From the NCBI GenBank assembly GCA_031261005.1, contig JAISKF010000001.1, forward strand, positions 18,692 through 82,691: a DNA stretch of 64,000 bases. The letters are read 5' to 3'. The position numbers were made by a program, and so were the translations under genes. Each line of letters opens with the position of its first letter. The first letter of the stretch is position 1. Positions 53,463 through 63,192 of this stretch are shown piece after piece. A model generated the notes under the pieces. It was given only the letters and a program-made list of their open reading frames with translations. It searched no databases and was not told where the DNA came from. The stretch is from Enterobacteriaceae bacterium. Its GTDB lineage: Bacteria > Pseudomonadota > Gammaproteobacteria > Enterobacterales > Enterobacteriaceae.

Positions 53463-54452
53463 TTAATGAATCCTGCCAATACGACTAAAGCGTACACCCG
53501 TCGGCCATTCACCTTCTTGCTTTTCAAAGCTCATCCAGATACCCGTCGCTTTACCGACAAAGTTTTCTTCTGGTACGAATCCCCAATAACGGCTGTCTGC
53601 GCTGTTGTCACGATTATCGCCCATCATGAAGTAGTTGCCTTGCGGAACAACCCACGTATTCGCGGGTGATCCTGCTTGTTGATAATAGTCGCCCGCGCTG
53701 CTGGCAATACCGGGGAGCATCAGTGTTTGGTGGTATTCAGCGCCGAGCTTTTCATTGCGTTCGACCATAAATACACCGCGCAGATCTTTCGCGCGTTCCG
53801 CTTCGGTTTTGGTATTAAAGAAACGTGTACTCATTTGCCCGTTGCGTGACTCAATCGGCTCAAAGCCGAAAAACCAACTGCTTTTCTCCAATGAAGAATA
53901 TTCTAATGTCGCCGCGGGTTGGCAATCTTTTGCTGTCGGGCAAGCCGGAGTAATGGTTAACATTTTGCTGTCGGGATCGTAATAAATCGTATCGCCCGGC
54001 AGACCAACAACACGCTTGATGTAGTCAACATTGGTATCCAGAGGATATTTGAATACGGCAATATCACCGCGCTGCGGCGTGCCTGTTTTAATCAATGTGG
54101 TCTGCGTAATCGGATCTTTCACACCGTAGGCGTATTTTTCCACCAGAATGAAATCACCGATTAACAGCGTTGGCATCATCGAACCTGACGGGATCTGAAA
54201 AGGCTCATACAAAAAAGAGCGCAGAACAAACACCACGGCGAGTACCGGAAATATCGAAGCACTGGCTTCAATCCAGCCTGGTTGTCTGGCAACCTGTGCT
54301 AAGGCTTGCCCATCGATTTTTCCATCGGTCTCAACGCGGAGAGCTTCGATTTTATTACGCCGCACTGGTGCCCATTTAAAGCGATCCAAACACCAGATAA
54401 TACCTGTCACTAGTGTAGCTATAGCCAAAATTAGGGCAAACGTATTCGCCAT
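53463..54452 (-). CDS. lepB: Signal peptidase I
   Basis: Cleaves signal peptides of secreted proteins at the periplasmic face of the inner membrane. 329 residues. Two N-terminal membrane segments (about 4-21 and 62-80). The catalytic serine is S91 in QIPSGSMMPTL and the general base K146 in DYIKRVVG, the same numbers as E. coli. MGDNRDNSADSRYWG (box E) is intact. AAGGAGTTCGC-ATG. Downstream of lepA by 42 bp, in an operon. Confidence 0.98.
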   Translation of the reverse strand: MANTFALILAIATLVTGIIWCLDRFKWAPVRRNKIEALRVETDGKIDGQALAQVARQPGWIEASASIFPVLAVVFVLRSFLYEPFQIPSGSMMPTLLIGDFILVEKYAYGVKDPITQTTLIKTGTPQRGDIAVFKYPLDTNVDYIKRVVGLPGDTIYYDPDSKMLTITPACPTAKDCQPAATLEYSSLEKSSWFFGFEPIESRNGQMSTRFFNTKTEAERAKDLRGVFMVERNEKLGAEYHQTLMLPGIASSAGDYYQQAGSPANTWVVPQGNYFMMGDNRDNSADSRYWGFVPEENFVGKATGIWMSFEKQEGEWPTGVRFSRIGRIH

Positions 54453-54494
54453 GCGAACTCCTTAAACTTATTGATCAACCTGCTGATTTATTAA

Positions 54495-56309
54495 CTATTT
54501 ACCCACATGCAAAATAGCAAGGAACGCTTCTTGCGGCACTTCTACATTACCGACTTGTTTCATGCGTTTCTTACCTTCTTTCTGCTTCTGTAATAGCTTT
54601 TTCTTACGGCTCACATCACCGCCGTAGCATTTTGCCAGCACGTTTTTACGCAACTGTTTTACCGTCGAACGGGCAATAACGTGATTGCCGATAGCTGCCT
54701 GAATCGCAATATCAAACATTTGACGCGGGATCAGGTCGCGCATTTTTTCCACTAAATCACGCCCCATTGATTGAGCGTTATCACGGTGAGTAATCAGAGC
54801 CAGCGCATCAACACGTTCACTGTTGATCAGCACATCAACGCGCACCATGTCGGAAGTTTGGAAACGGGTGAAACCATAATCCAGAGAAGCGTAACCTCTG
54901 GACGTTGATTTCAGACGATCGAAGAAGTCCAGCACCACTTCTGCCATCGGAATGTCATAACTCAGTGCAACTTGATTACCGTGATACACCATATTGGTTT
55001 GTACGCCGCGTTTTTCGACACAAAGTGTAATGACGTTGCCTAAATACTCTTGCGGCAACAACATGTGACACTCCGCGATAGGTTCGCGCAGTTCTTCAAT
55101 ATTATTTAATGGCGGCAATTTAGATGGGCTATCGACATAAACCGTTTCGCCAGCAGTGGTAATGATTTCATACACAACTGTTGGCGCGGTAGTGATCAAA
55201 TCAAGATCGTATTCACGTTCCAGACGTTCCTGAATAATTTCCATGTGCAGCAAACCAAGAAAGCCGCAACGGAAACCAAAGCCCAACGCCGTTGAGTTTT
55301 CTGGTTCATAGAACAGAGAAGCATCGTTTAGGCTAAGTTTGCCCAGCGCATCACGGAACGCTTCATAATCATCAGAACTGATTGGAAATAGTCCGGCGTA
55401 AACCTGCGGTTTCACCTTTTTAAAACCTGGCAGCGCTTTTTCTGCGGGTTTATGAGCATTCGTCAGGGTATCCCCGACGGGTGCACCTAAAATATCTTTG
55501 ATGGCACAAACCACCCAGCCTACTTCGCCGCAGCCCAGAACATCGGTATCAACACGTTTCGGCGTAAAAATACCTAAGCGATCAACACCGTAAGTCTGAC
55601 CGGTGCTCATTACTTTGATCTTATCGTTTTTACGCAATACACCGTTTTTGATGCGAACCAGAGACACCACGCCGAGATAGTTATCAAACCAAGAATCAAT
55701 AATCAGTGCTTGTAATGGCTCATCAGCCGAACCGCTTGGCGGCGGAATATCTCGCACTAAACGTTCCAGCACATCAGGAACGCCCATACCGGTTTTGGCG
55801 GAACAACGCACCGCATCGGTGGCATCAATACCGACAATATCTTCAATTTCTTGCGCCGCACGATCAGGATCAGCCGCAGGTAAATCGATTTTATTCAGTA
55901 CCGGAACGACCTCCAGATCCATTTCAATGGCGGTGTAGCAGTTCGCTAACGTTTGAGCTTCGACGCCCTGACCCGCATCAACCACCAGCAATGCGCCCTC
56001 ACAGGCAGCCAGCGAACGGGAAACTTCATAAGAGAAGTCAACATGCCCTGGCGTATCGATAAAGTTCAGTTGATAAGTTTGACCATCTTGGGCGTGATAA
56101 TCCAATGTGACGCTTTGCGCTTTAATGGTAATGCCGCGCTCACGCTCCAGATCCATCGAATCCAGAACTTGCGCTTCCATTTCGCGATCACTTAATCCGC
56201 CGCAAATCTGAATGATACGGTCAGACAATGTCGATTTGCCGTGATCAATATGGGCGATGATCGAGAAATTTCTAATATTCTTGTTTGCTATACTTTTATT
56301 ATCAGTCAT
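54495..56309 (-). CDS. lepA: Elongation factor 4 (LepA)
   Basis: Ribosome-associated translational GTPase that assists initiation or back-translocation. 604 residues (E. coli 599). GTPase motifs [17 protein letters not shown] and NKIDLP; an EF-G-like C-terminal domain with the LepA-specific end ([18 protein letters not shown]). The start at 56309 adds nine residues (MTDNKSIAN) before the conserved [19 protein letters not shown] precedes it. In an operon with lepB. Confidence 0.97.
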   Translation of the reverse strand: MTDNKSIANKNIRNFSIIAHIDHGKSTLSDRIIQICGGLSDREMEAQVLDSMDLERERGITIKAQSVTLDYHAQDGQTYQLNFIDTPGHVDFSYEVSRSLAACEGALLVVDAGQGVEAQTLANCYTAIEMDLEVVPVLNKIDLPAADPDRAAQEIEDIVGIDATDAVRCSAKTGMGVPDVLERLVRDIPPPSGSADEPLQALIIDSWFDNYLGVVSLVRIKNGVLRKNDKIKVMSTGQTYGVDRLGIFTPKRVDTDVLGCGEVGWVVCAIKDILGAPVGDTLTNAHKPAEKALPGFKKVKPQVYAGLFPISSDDYEAFRDALGKLSLNDASLFYEPENSTALGFGFRCGFLGLLHMEIIQERLEREYDLDLITTAPTVVYEIITTAGETVYVDSPSKLPPLNNIEELREPIAECHMLLPQEYLGNVITLCVEKRGVQTNMVYHGNQVALSYDIPMAEVVLDFFDRLKSTSRGYASLDYGFTRFQTSDMVRVDVLINSERVDALALITHRDNAQSMGRDLVEKMRDLIPRQMFDIAIQAAIGNHVIARSTVKQLRKNVLAKCYGGDVSRKKKLLQKQKEGKKRMKQVGNVEVPQEAFLAILHVGK

Positions 56310-56526
56310 TTACCTAAATCCGGCTGATACAAAAAACCACTGATGTGACGATTCAGCACGATCACGCTAAAAGTGATATACGCTGTCACTCAGCAAAATT
56401 TACTTAACTTTCAAACTGGCGGACATTCTACACGTCACCATGCGTAAAACATAGCAACATACATAATACAGCGCGGAGTTATGTTGTTCTGCTGTTCTTT
56501 GAATGGCTATTTATAATGTCTATTTA

Positions 56527-56979
56527 TCATTCAGTCCGACTAACCGCTGGAATCGCGATTTGCAAAATAACCGGATAAACAGAAGAGTTCGTAGCTAATC
56601 TGGCAGCACAGAATCGGGCAACGATAAAACCCAGCACGCCGCCGATAATTGCCCCTAATACCGCAGCAATATCACTGCCGATCAGGAAATAGCATAGCGA
56701 AGAACACAGAAGAATGCCTAACAGCGGCACGATATACACCAGCAATGCTGATAATAACAAGCTGGATTCAGGAATCCCTAACTCAACACGCTGCCCGACC
56801 GACAATGGTTGTGCCACAGGAATTTTGAGATCGTGGATAGTCTGCGGACCGAGCTTATTCAATACACGAGTTCCGCAACTAGCTTGAGACTGGCAACTGC
56901 TGCACCCCGAACGCTGCTCACAACGCAACGTCGCGATGCCCTGTTGCCATTCGATAACGGTTGCCCATTCGCGCAGCAT
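56527..56979 (-). CDS. rseC: SoxR-reducing/sigma-E regulatory protein RseC
   Basis: 150-residue inner-membrane protein with an N-terminal cysteine cluster (C20, C26, C29, C35), two membrane helices (about 72-93 and 100-120) and a positively charged C-terminus. In E. coli it has been linked to SoxR reduction together with Rsx and mildly to sigma-E control. Last gene of rpoE-rseABC, 48 bp behind rseB. Confidence 0.92.
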   Translation of the reverse strand: MLREWATVIEWQQGIATLRCEQRSGCSSCQSQASCGTRVLNKLGPQTIHDLKIPVAQPLSVGQRVELGIPESSLLLSALLVYIVPLLGILLCSSLCYFLIGSDIAAVLGAIIGGVLGFIVARFCAARLATNSSVYPVILQIAIPAVSRTE

Positions 56980-57027
56980 AGATTTGCCTTTTATTACGGG
57001 TTATTACTATTACGAGTTTACTACGAA

Positions 57028-57972
57028 TTATTTTACCACAATGCTATTCGCAATGCGTTTTGCTGTCGCAGGAGGAAGATCGCCAATCACGGTAATTTCG
57101 ATATTATTACGTACTTCTGAGTGAACGGTACGGCGACCTTGACGCAATAAGTGATCGCTTGCCTGATTCCCGATCGGCGCAATATTTAATGAGAAATTAA
57201 ACAACCCGTCAGAATACAAGCGAGTTTCCACCATCGTATCGATGTCAGGAATCGTATGGCGACTGCGGGAAGATTCGGTAAAACCTTGCGGCAACCAGCT
57301 AACACTCCACGATAAGCTCACATTATCACCAGACGGCGTTGCCAGTAGAGGAGGAAGCACCGGCATGGTGAAATTAGCCATTTTGCGTTGTACAACATTA
57401 CCCAAATTAAATGCAACAACTCGGAATTGCTCCAGTGTATCGCCATCGCGATCCAGTAAATCGGCACGTAAAGGTAATTTGGTTTCTGAGTCTAACCAGA
57501 CAACATAGCTATAACGCAGACCGTCGCGCGCCACGACTCTAACGACTTCACAAATGTGATTCGCTATACGTGAACGCCCCACGGGAATGAAATCGTAATA
57601 TTTTCCTAAACGAGAAATATCAGCGAAGACCAGCGACGGTAAAGAGTCAACAACATGATCGCCGCGAATACTAAAAGGCTCGATACCCGGTTCAAAATAA
57701 CTGACCTCAACACCGCGTTGGATCACTTCGCGCTGCGGTCCGTCCATATTGATCAACTGAACTAGCGGCTTGCCGTTTTGTAACGAGTGGGTGTATTGCA
57801 GTGATTCAATGCCGAGATTACTCACATTGATATAAGAAAATTCATAATTCAGCGTTTGGCTGGCATTCACCATCTGCTGTAATAAGATTTCTGTGGGATT
57901 TTGTGTAGCAGCAAAAGCTGAGGAGAAAAATCCCCCCAGCAAACTACAGAAAATAAAAACAATTGTCTTCAT
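57028..57972 (-). CDS. rseB: Sigma-E regulatory protein RseB
   Basis: Periplasmic lipid/LPS-sensing protein that binds RseA and shields it from DegS. 314 residues. Signal peptide 1-21 (ends AFA); MucB/RseB N-terminal LolA-like domain and smaller C-terminal domain (about 215-314). Typical is NYEFSYINVSNLGIESLQYT. Begins three bases after the rseA stop (TAG-TCA-ATG), so the two are coupled. Confidence 0.95.
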   Translation of the reverse strand: MKTIVFIFCSLLGGFFSSAFAATQNPTEILLQQMVNASQTLNYEFSYINVSNLGIESLQYTHSLQNGKPLVQLINMDGPQREVIQRGVEVSYFEPGIEPFSIRGDHVVDSLPSLVFADISRLGKYYDFIPVGRSRIANHICEVVRVVARDGLRYSYVVWLDSETKLPLRADLLDRDGDTLEQFRVVAFNLGNVVQRKMANFTMPVLPPLLATPSGDNVSLSWSVSWLPQGFTESSRSRHTIPDIDTMVETRLYSDGLFNFSLNIAPIGNQASDHLLRQGRRTVHSEVRNNIEITVIGDLPPATAKRIANSIVVK

Positions 57973-57975
57973 TGA

Positions 57976-58620
57976 CTACTGAGCTATTCCTGTTGGTGTA
58001 TAGCTATTGGTTTTCGCACTATTGTTAACTTGCTGAACCGGTGTTTTTAATTGTTCAGCTTGTAAACGGCGTTGTAATTCGTAGTCCTGCAACATAGCGT
58101 TGATACGTTTACGCTGTTCCAGTGCTTTTTGATTGGTATTCTGAGCTCCGCCGTTTGCTACATCAAAGCTGACCGGTGAAGCCTGCCCGCCTAACGGAAT
58201 AGTATTAAATACCGGCACATCAGGTGCGCTTTCCACACTTTGCTGATTATATTGTTGAACACCAACAATAACAGCAAGGGAAACACCAGCAGCAATACCC
58301 ACTTGCCCCATTTGAGAGAACCACGGGCGGATTTTGCTCCAGAATGGCATTTTTTGCCAACTTGCGGGGTGAGGTTGCGATTCGGTAAGTTGAGCAGCGA
58401 CAGTGATTGCCGGTTCCGATGCCAGCATTGCAGAGACTTTATCTGCAATATCCAGATGAACCACATCACCAATATCACCGCGCAGCGTATCGCGAATGAG
58501 ATGATAGCGAGACCAACTTTGTTGCAGTGCTGAGTCTTGGCAAAGATTATTGATAACATCATTATCAATATGTTCTCCGTCCATCAGCGCTGAAAGCTGT
58601 TCGTTTTGCTCTTTTTGCAT
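57976..58620 (-). CDS. rseA: Anti-sigma-E factor RseA
   Basis: 214-residue single-pass inner-membrane anti-sigma factor. The cytoplasmic domain (1-~95) binds sigma-E: EQLSALMDGE, WSRYHLIRDTLRGDI. The membrane helix is about 104-121. The periplasmic segment includes ASPVSFD, whose V150-S151 bond corresponds to the DegS cleavage site of E. coli (V148-S149), and INAMLQDYELQRRLQAEQL, which binds RseB. Follows rpoE by 47 bp. Confidence 0.95.
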   Translation of the reverse strand: MQKEQNEQLSALMDGEHIDNDVINNLCQDSALQQSWSRYHLIRDTLRGDIGDVVHLDIADKVSAMLASEPAITVAAQLTESQPHPASWQKMPFWSKIRPWFSQMGQVGIAAGVSLAVIVGVQQYNQQSVESAPDVPVFNTIPLGGQASPVSFDVANGGAQNTNQKALEQRKRINAMLQDYELQRRLQAEQLKTPVQQVNNSAKTNSYTPTGIAQ

Positions 58621-58667
58621 GCCTAATACCCTTTCTCTTGCAACATTCTAAAAAAGTCAGATACGGT

Positions 58668-59243
58668 TTAGCGCTGTATCAATGGAAGTACTTTATTATC
58701 AATTGCTTCACGAGCCCGGAAAATTCTCGATCTCACGGTTCCGACTGGACAGTCCATGATCTCTGCGATTTCTTCGTAACTTAACCCATCGATTTCACGC
58801 AAGGTGATTGCCATTTTTAAATCTTCCGGCAATGACTCGATGGTGCCAAATACAATTCGTTTCAGTTCTTCTGACAACATTAAGTTCTCAGGGTTCGATA
58901 TTTCTTTCAATGCACCCGCATTTTCATAATTTTCTGCATCTCCGGCATCAACATCACTTGATGGCGGGCGGCGTCCCTGAGCGACTAAATAATTTTTTGC
59001 GGTGTTAACTGCAATACGATATAGCCAAGTGTAAAAAGCACTGTCTCCGCGAAAAGATTCCAGCGCACGATAAGCCTTAATAAAGGACTCCTGCACCACA
59101 TCGGATACATCGGCTGGCGGCACATAGCGGGAAACAAGAGCTGCAACTTTATTCTGGTAGCGAACCACCAGAATATTAAACGCATTTTTGTCGCCCTGCT
59201 GGACTCGCTCAACCAACACTTGGTCAGTTAACTGCTCACTCAT
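58668..59243 (-). CDS. rpoE: Envelope-stress sigma factor RpoE (sigma-E)
   Basis: ECF sigma factor of 191 residues, nearly identical to E. coli. Region 2 (about 20-95: DVVQESFIKAYRALESFRGD, FYTWLYRIAVNTAKNYL) and region 4 (about 130-190: LREIDGLSYEEIAEIMDCPV, GTVRSRIFRAREAI). It drives outer-membrane repair genes. A sigma-E-type promoter about 110 bp upstream suggests autoregulation. The neighbouring nadB of E. coli is missing. Confidence 0.98.
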   Translation of the reverse strand: MSEQLTDQVLVERVQQGDKNAFNILVVRYQNKVAALVSRYVPPADVSDVVQESFIKAYRALESFRGDSAFYTWLYRIAVNTAKNYLVAQGRRPPSSDVDAGDAENYENAGALKEISNPENLMLSEELKRIVFGTIESLPEDLKMAITLREIDGLSYEEIAEIMDCPVGTVRSRIFRAREAIDNKVLPLIQR

Positions 59244-59348
59244 TCGAGGTAATGTCTCCCCAACTATCTCGATGCGTACAATGTTGCCAAACTTTTACTG
59301 CACTAAATGCAGTACGGTTTATGGTACTTACTTTGAGCAAGCAACATC

Positions 59349-59376
59349 TTTGAGATCATAAGTAACAATAAGTTCC
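59349..59376 (-). promoter_or_regulatory. Sigma-E-dependent promoter of rpoE
   Basis: Minus strand: GGAACTT (59370-59376), a 16-bp spacer, TCAAA (59349-59353). The -35 is a perfect sigma-E element, and the spacer equals that of the E. coli rpoE P2 promoter (GGAACTT-16-TCTAA). Confidence 0.75.
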
Positions 59377-59639
59377 CACAATCTTACGCTGATTAATGCC
59401 ATTAGTTGATTTTTCAACCAATACGAAAATGATTTATCAAATTTAACTTAGCCGCTGTTTACTGCTGTCAGCATACTTTTTCATTAAAAATTAGTGAGTA
59501 AATAGCGACCAAACAACGAGCTATCCAACACAATTATCGTAGGCTAACACGAATTTTACTTTTCGCCTTTAATCTTGCAATGAATCTTTCAAAACAGAGC
59601 TGTAACCCTTTGATGACAGAATGCTCTCTTTTTCGATTG
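59377..59639. other. Gap where nadB stands in E. coli
   Basis: The 396-bp space between rpoE and trmN (59244-59639) holds the rpoE promoter and otherwise unremarkable AT-rich sequence. No open frame or fragment resembling L-aspartate oxidase (nadB) was found. Confidence 0.5.
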
Positions 59640-60419
59640 TCAAAGTGCGAGGTAAAAATCTTTCGCTAACTGTTTAAATTCATCGGTATAGCTTTTTCGT
59701 CCTGTTTGATGGGTGATTAAACGTTGTTCATCACACAAACAAGACGATTTGGTTAATTCTAACAGAACAATATACGGCGATTTATCAATCAAATCACAAA
59801 CCCATGTGCGACGACGAGTAAACCAGCCCATACTCACGGCTAACTGCTCTAACGATTTGCCAGAAGTACATGGCAGCATCAAAGCAAATCGCCCGTTCTC
59901 CGCCAATAATTTATCCGCATACACCAATAAATTATGATGGCTAAGGATATGTGTATACCTTGCAGTAGCACGCGCTTCATCGCGGCAGTCTGATCCCTCT
60001 GGGAAATACGGCGGATTGCTGATAATCAAATCGTACCGTTTATTTGTCTGCTCCGCATATTCTTGAATATCCGCATGAAAAACCGTAATTCGCTGATGCC
60101 AAAGAGAAGCCTGCACATTATCTTTTGCCTGCCGACTTGCCGCATCATCAATTTCTACCGCATCTAGCATGACATGATTATCGGTACGCTGCGCCAACAT
60201 TAGTGCCAACAATCCCGTACCCGTACCAATATCCAGTATGCGCTGACAGTGGCTAACGTCTGTCCAACCGCCTAAAATAACGCCATCAGTGGTCACTTTC
60301 ATGCCGCACTTATCATGAGCGACAAAAAATTGTTTAAACGTAAAACCACCGCGACGCAGCGCTGACTTCTTTGTTTGAATCGCTGTCGTCACCGCTTGCG
60401 TTTTCATCGAACTCTGCAT
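59640..60419 (-). CDS. trmN: tRNA1(Val) (adenine-37-N6)-methyltransferase (YfiC)
   Basis: Class I SAM-dependent methyltransferase that modifies A37 of tRNA1(Val). 259 residues (E. coli 245), with a longer N-terminus. Conserved: GFTFKQFFVAHDKCGMKVTT near the start, the SAM loop LDIGTGTGLLALMLA and the catalytic N6-adenine motif IISNPPYF. A CAGGAA lies 13 bases before ATG 60419; ATG 60407 is an alternative. Divergent from srmB, as in E. coli. Confidence 0.93.
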   Translation of the reverse strand: MQSSMKTQAVTTAIQTKKSALRRGGFTFKQFFVAHDKCGMKVTTDGVILGGWTDVSHCQRILDIGTGTGLLALMLAQRTDNHVMLDAVEIDDAASRQAKDNVQASLWHQRITVFHADIQEYAEQTNKRYDLIISNPPYFPEGSDCRDEARATARYTHILSHHNLLVYADKLLAENGRFALMLPCTSGKSLEQLAVSMGWFTRRRTWVCDLIDKSPYIVLLELTKSSCLCDEQRLITHQTGRKSYTDEFKQLAKDFYLAL

Positions 60420-60617
60420 AAATAACGTATGATATTCCTGTCGCTGAAATAAAAAGTTAGAGCAAAAACAGATAGCTTTATTATCAACCTTGTTATTGCT
60501 GCCGCGATTTTAGCTGAATATTCAGTGAAAAATGAAGATAAATCCCCCAATAGAACAATAACAGATGAAGATCGCGCCCAATACATCTATAATCGCCGCC
60601 CCAAGTAGAGGTAGACC

Positions 60618-61967
60618 ATGACTGTATTAGACTTTTCCGCACTCGATCTCGACCAGCCGTTGCTGGATGCACTAAGTGATAAGGGTTATCAACGCCCGAC
60701 TGCTATTCAAGCCGCAGCGATCCCTGCCGCAATGGACGGACGCGATGTACTCGGCTCCGCGCCCACCGGCACCGGTAAAACGGCAGCATTCTTATTGCCT
60801 GCATTACAACATTTGCTTGATTATCCGCGTAAAAAGTCTGGTCCACCGCGTATTTTGATTTTAACGCCTACCCGCGAACTGGCGATGCAAGTTGCAGAAC
60901 AGGCGCGTGAACTGGCGGCGCATACGCATTTAGACATCGCGACGATTACTGGCGGTGTTGCTTATATGAATCATGCGGAAGTGTTCAGTTCAAATCAGGA
61001 TATTGTCGTCGCGACAACTGGCCGTTTACTGCAATATATAAAGGAAGAAAATTTCGACTGCCGCGCGGTCGAAACATTGATTCTTGATGAAGCCGATCGC
61101 ATGTTAGATATGGGTTTTGCCCAAGACATCGAACGTATCGCCGCAGAAACCCGCTGGCGCAAACAGACATTATTATTCTCTGCCACACTGGAAGGCGATG
61201 CGATTCATAACTTTGCGGAACGTTTACTTAATGATCCGGTCGAGATTGAAGCCGATCCTTCCCGCCGTGAACGCAAAAAAATTCACCAGTGGTATTACCG
61301 CGCTGACGACATTAAGCATAAAACCGCCCTGCTTTGTCATCTGCTAAAACAATCTGATGTGCATAAAGCGATTGTTTTCGTGCGTAAACGTGAGCGTTTA
61401 CATGAACTGGTGAGCTGGCTTCGTGATGCGGGCATCAACTGTTTCTATATGGAAGGCGAAATGGTGCAGGCAAAACGTAATGCGGCGATTGAGCGCTTCC
61501 AAGATGGCACGGTTCGCGTGCTGGTCGCGACTGATGTTGCTGCGCGCGGGTTGGATATTCTCGACATCAGCCATGTAATTAACTTTGATTTGCCGCGCAC
61601 GGCGGATACCTATCTGCACCGCATTGGTCGTACTGGTCGGGCAGGTAAAAAAGGGATCGCTATCTCGCTGGTGGAATCTCATGACCATCTGCTATTAGGC
61701 AAAATTGAACGTTATTTGCAAGAACCGCTGAAAATGCGCGTTATTGATGAATTACGTCCGAGTACCAAAGCGCCAAGCCCAACCAGCGGGCGTAAACCAT
61801 CGAAAAAAGCCAAAGAAAAAGCAGAAGCGAAACGCAAAGAAAAGAATAAAGAAAAAATCAAAGTAAAAGTACGTCATCGCGATAGTAAGAATGTCGGCAA
61901 ACGCCGGAAGTCCGCGACGTCAACAACTGACACATCAAGCGCCACGTCAGATAACAAAGCTGAATAA
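60618..61967 (+). CDS. srmB: DEAD-box RNA helicase SrmB
   Basis: ATP-dependent helicase in early 50S ribosome assembly. 449 residues (E. coli 444). Q-motif around KGYQRPTAIQ, Walker A APTGTGKT, DEAD in LILDEADRML, SAT in LFSATLEG, motif V VATDVAARGLDI and motif VI HRIGRTGRAG. The C-terminal tail (from about 385) is lysine-rich and low-complexity. AGAGGTAGACC-ATG. The TAA stop codon coincides with the first bases of a MITE-like terminal repeat. Confidence 0.97.
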   Translation: MTVLDFSALDLDQPLLDALSDKGYQRPTAIQAAAIPAAMDGRDVLGSAPTGTGKTAAFLLPALQHLLDYPRKKSGPPRILILTPTRELAMQVAEQARELAAHTHLDIATITGGVAYMNHAEVFSSNQDIVVATTGRLLQYIKEENFDCRAVETLILDEADRMLDMGFAQDIERIAAETRWRKQTLLFSATLEGDAIHNFAERLLNDPVEIEADPSRRERKKIHQWYYRADDIKHKTALLCHLLKQSDVHKAIVFVRKRERLHELVSWLRDAGINCFYMEGEMVQAKRNAAIERFQDGTVRVLVATDVAARGLDILDISHVINFDLPRTADTYLHRIGRTGRAGKKGIAISLVESHDHLLLGKIERYLQEPLKMRVIDELRPSTKAPSPTSGRKPSKKAKEKAEAKRKEKNKEKIKVKVRHRDSKNVGKRRKSATSTTDTSSATSDNKAE

Positions 61968-62052
61968 CCTGAGTTTCGGATAAGAAGTGATATTATTACG
62001 ATAAATTTCAAATAATTATGCTATTTCTCGTAGGGCGACAATCTGTCGCCCG
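61965..62052 (+). repeat. Half copy of the MITE-like element beginning in the srmB stop codon
   Basis: TAACCTGAGTTTCGGATAAG terminal repeat (its TAA is the srmB stop), arm TATTATTACGATAAATTTCA AATAATTATG, half core CGTAGGGCGACAATCTGTCG CCCG. The second half is absent. Confidence 0.8.
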
Positions 62053-62057
62053 TAAAT

Positions 62058-62303
62058 TCAGAAATCTCTGGATGGATAGATCCCTTCCGTCGCCATAATA
62101 TAATGCACACCCGCCGGTGCTTTATCCTTTAGGTTTGGCACAGCAAATGTCGTTTGCCCGTCACCGCCGAATGTCGTTCCAATCAATGAAAATAGCGCAC
62201 AATTGGAACTAATTGGCATTAATTGACCATCACAAGGGACAAAACCCAGTGGAGCAAAATCAAACGGCACAAGAATAATCTGACCAATAAAACACTCATT
62301 CAT
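62058..62303 (-). CDS. Small phage tail-collar domain protein
   Basis: 81 residues forming a single tail-collar domain like those of microcystin-dependent protein (MdpB) and phage short tail fibres: MNECFIGQIILVPFDFAPLG, FVPCDGQLMPIS, FSLIGTTFGGDGQTTFAVPNL. Full MdpB-type proteins are about twice as long, so it is either a genuinely short family member or a truncated one. GAGGAAAATACC-ATG is a good ribosome binding site, and the reading frame is intact. No other phage gene is near. Function unknown. Confidence 0.75.
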   Translation of the reverse strand: MNECFIGQIILVPFDFAPLGFVPCDGQLMPISSNCALFSLIGTTFGGDGQTTFAVPNLKDKAPAGVHYIMATEGIYPSRDF

Positions 62304-62439
62304 GGTATTTTCCTCTTTGTTATGGATAGAAATTCATTGCAATAACATTACAGAGATGGATTAACTATAGCTTCTATAGAGAACTCATGTATCAAATGAT
62401 AGCTCAACATTCCGTTAACTCATTGAAGTGTGAAACGGA

Positions 62440-63132
62440 TCAAAGTGCTGCATTAAACTGAACACTAACTACATTATCGCCTAACTCATTTTCCGCTTTC
62501 TCTACTCTCATCTGCGCTAACGATACTAACACTCTATCTACCCGCGCTAATTCGGCAGTATTTGCCGGTGCATTCACGGCAATAACCTGACAGCCAGCAG
62601 CAATACCAGATGCTAAACCGGCTGCGGCATCTTCCACCACGATACAATCAGCAGGTGCTAATCCTAAACACTCTGCACCAAGTAAATAGGCATCGGGTTG
62701 AGGTTTACCGCGAGCCACTAATTCAGCGGTGATAAAAACTTTTGGAAAGGGAATACCTGCTGCTTTACTGCGCGCATGGGCGATTGGGATCGTGCCGGAA
62801 GTGACGATCGCCCACGGGATATTTAATTCATTCAACCGGTTAAGCAACTCAATCGCACCAGGCAACGCCACAATACCATCGGTATCTGCCGCTTCAATTT
62901 GTTCCAAGCGATCAAATTCATGTTGAATATCCGCTTCACTGCGCCCTTGCATAAAGTGGCGCAACGAGGTGATCGCCTGCTTACCGTGGATAAAATTCAG
63001 CATTTCCTGCGGATCAACATTTAAACGTTGCGCTACACCCAACCACGCGCGTTCAACCACTGCCAGAGAACTTACCAGCGTACCATCAAGGTCAAACAGG
63101 AATCCTTTTGCGTTCAATTTTTGTATTCTCAT
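62440..63132 (-). CDS. hxpA: HAD-family sugar phosphatase HxpA (YfbT)
   Basis: 230-residue HAD-like hydrolase that in E. coli dephosphorylates hexitol and hexose phosphates. Motif I FLFDLDGTLV, motif II TSGT in IVTSGTIPIA, motif III lysine in RGKPQPDAYL, motif IV VVEDAAAG. FIHGKQAITSLRHFMQG is YfbT-specific. ATG 63132 is chosen; a TTG one codon upstream is possible. Next to yfbU, as in E. coli. Confidence 0.9.
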   Translation of the reverse strand: MRIQKLNAKGFLFDLDGTLVSSLAVVERAWLGVAQRLNVDPQEMLNFIHGKQAITSLRHFMQGRSEADIQHEFDRLEQIEAADTDGIVALPGAIELLNRLNELNIPWAIVTSGTIPIAHARSKAAGIPFPKVFITAELVARGKPQPDAYLLGAECLGLAPADCIVVEDAAAGLASGIAAGCQVIAVNAPANTAELARVDRVLVSLAQMRVEKAENELGDNVVSVQFNAAL

Positions 63133-63192
63133 CAATAAATATCATGATAGAAAAAAATAATGCCCGCTGAATAAGCGGGCATCAAAGAGTCA

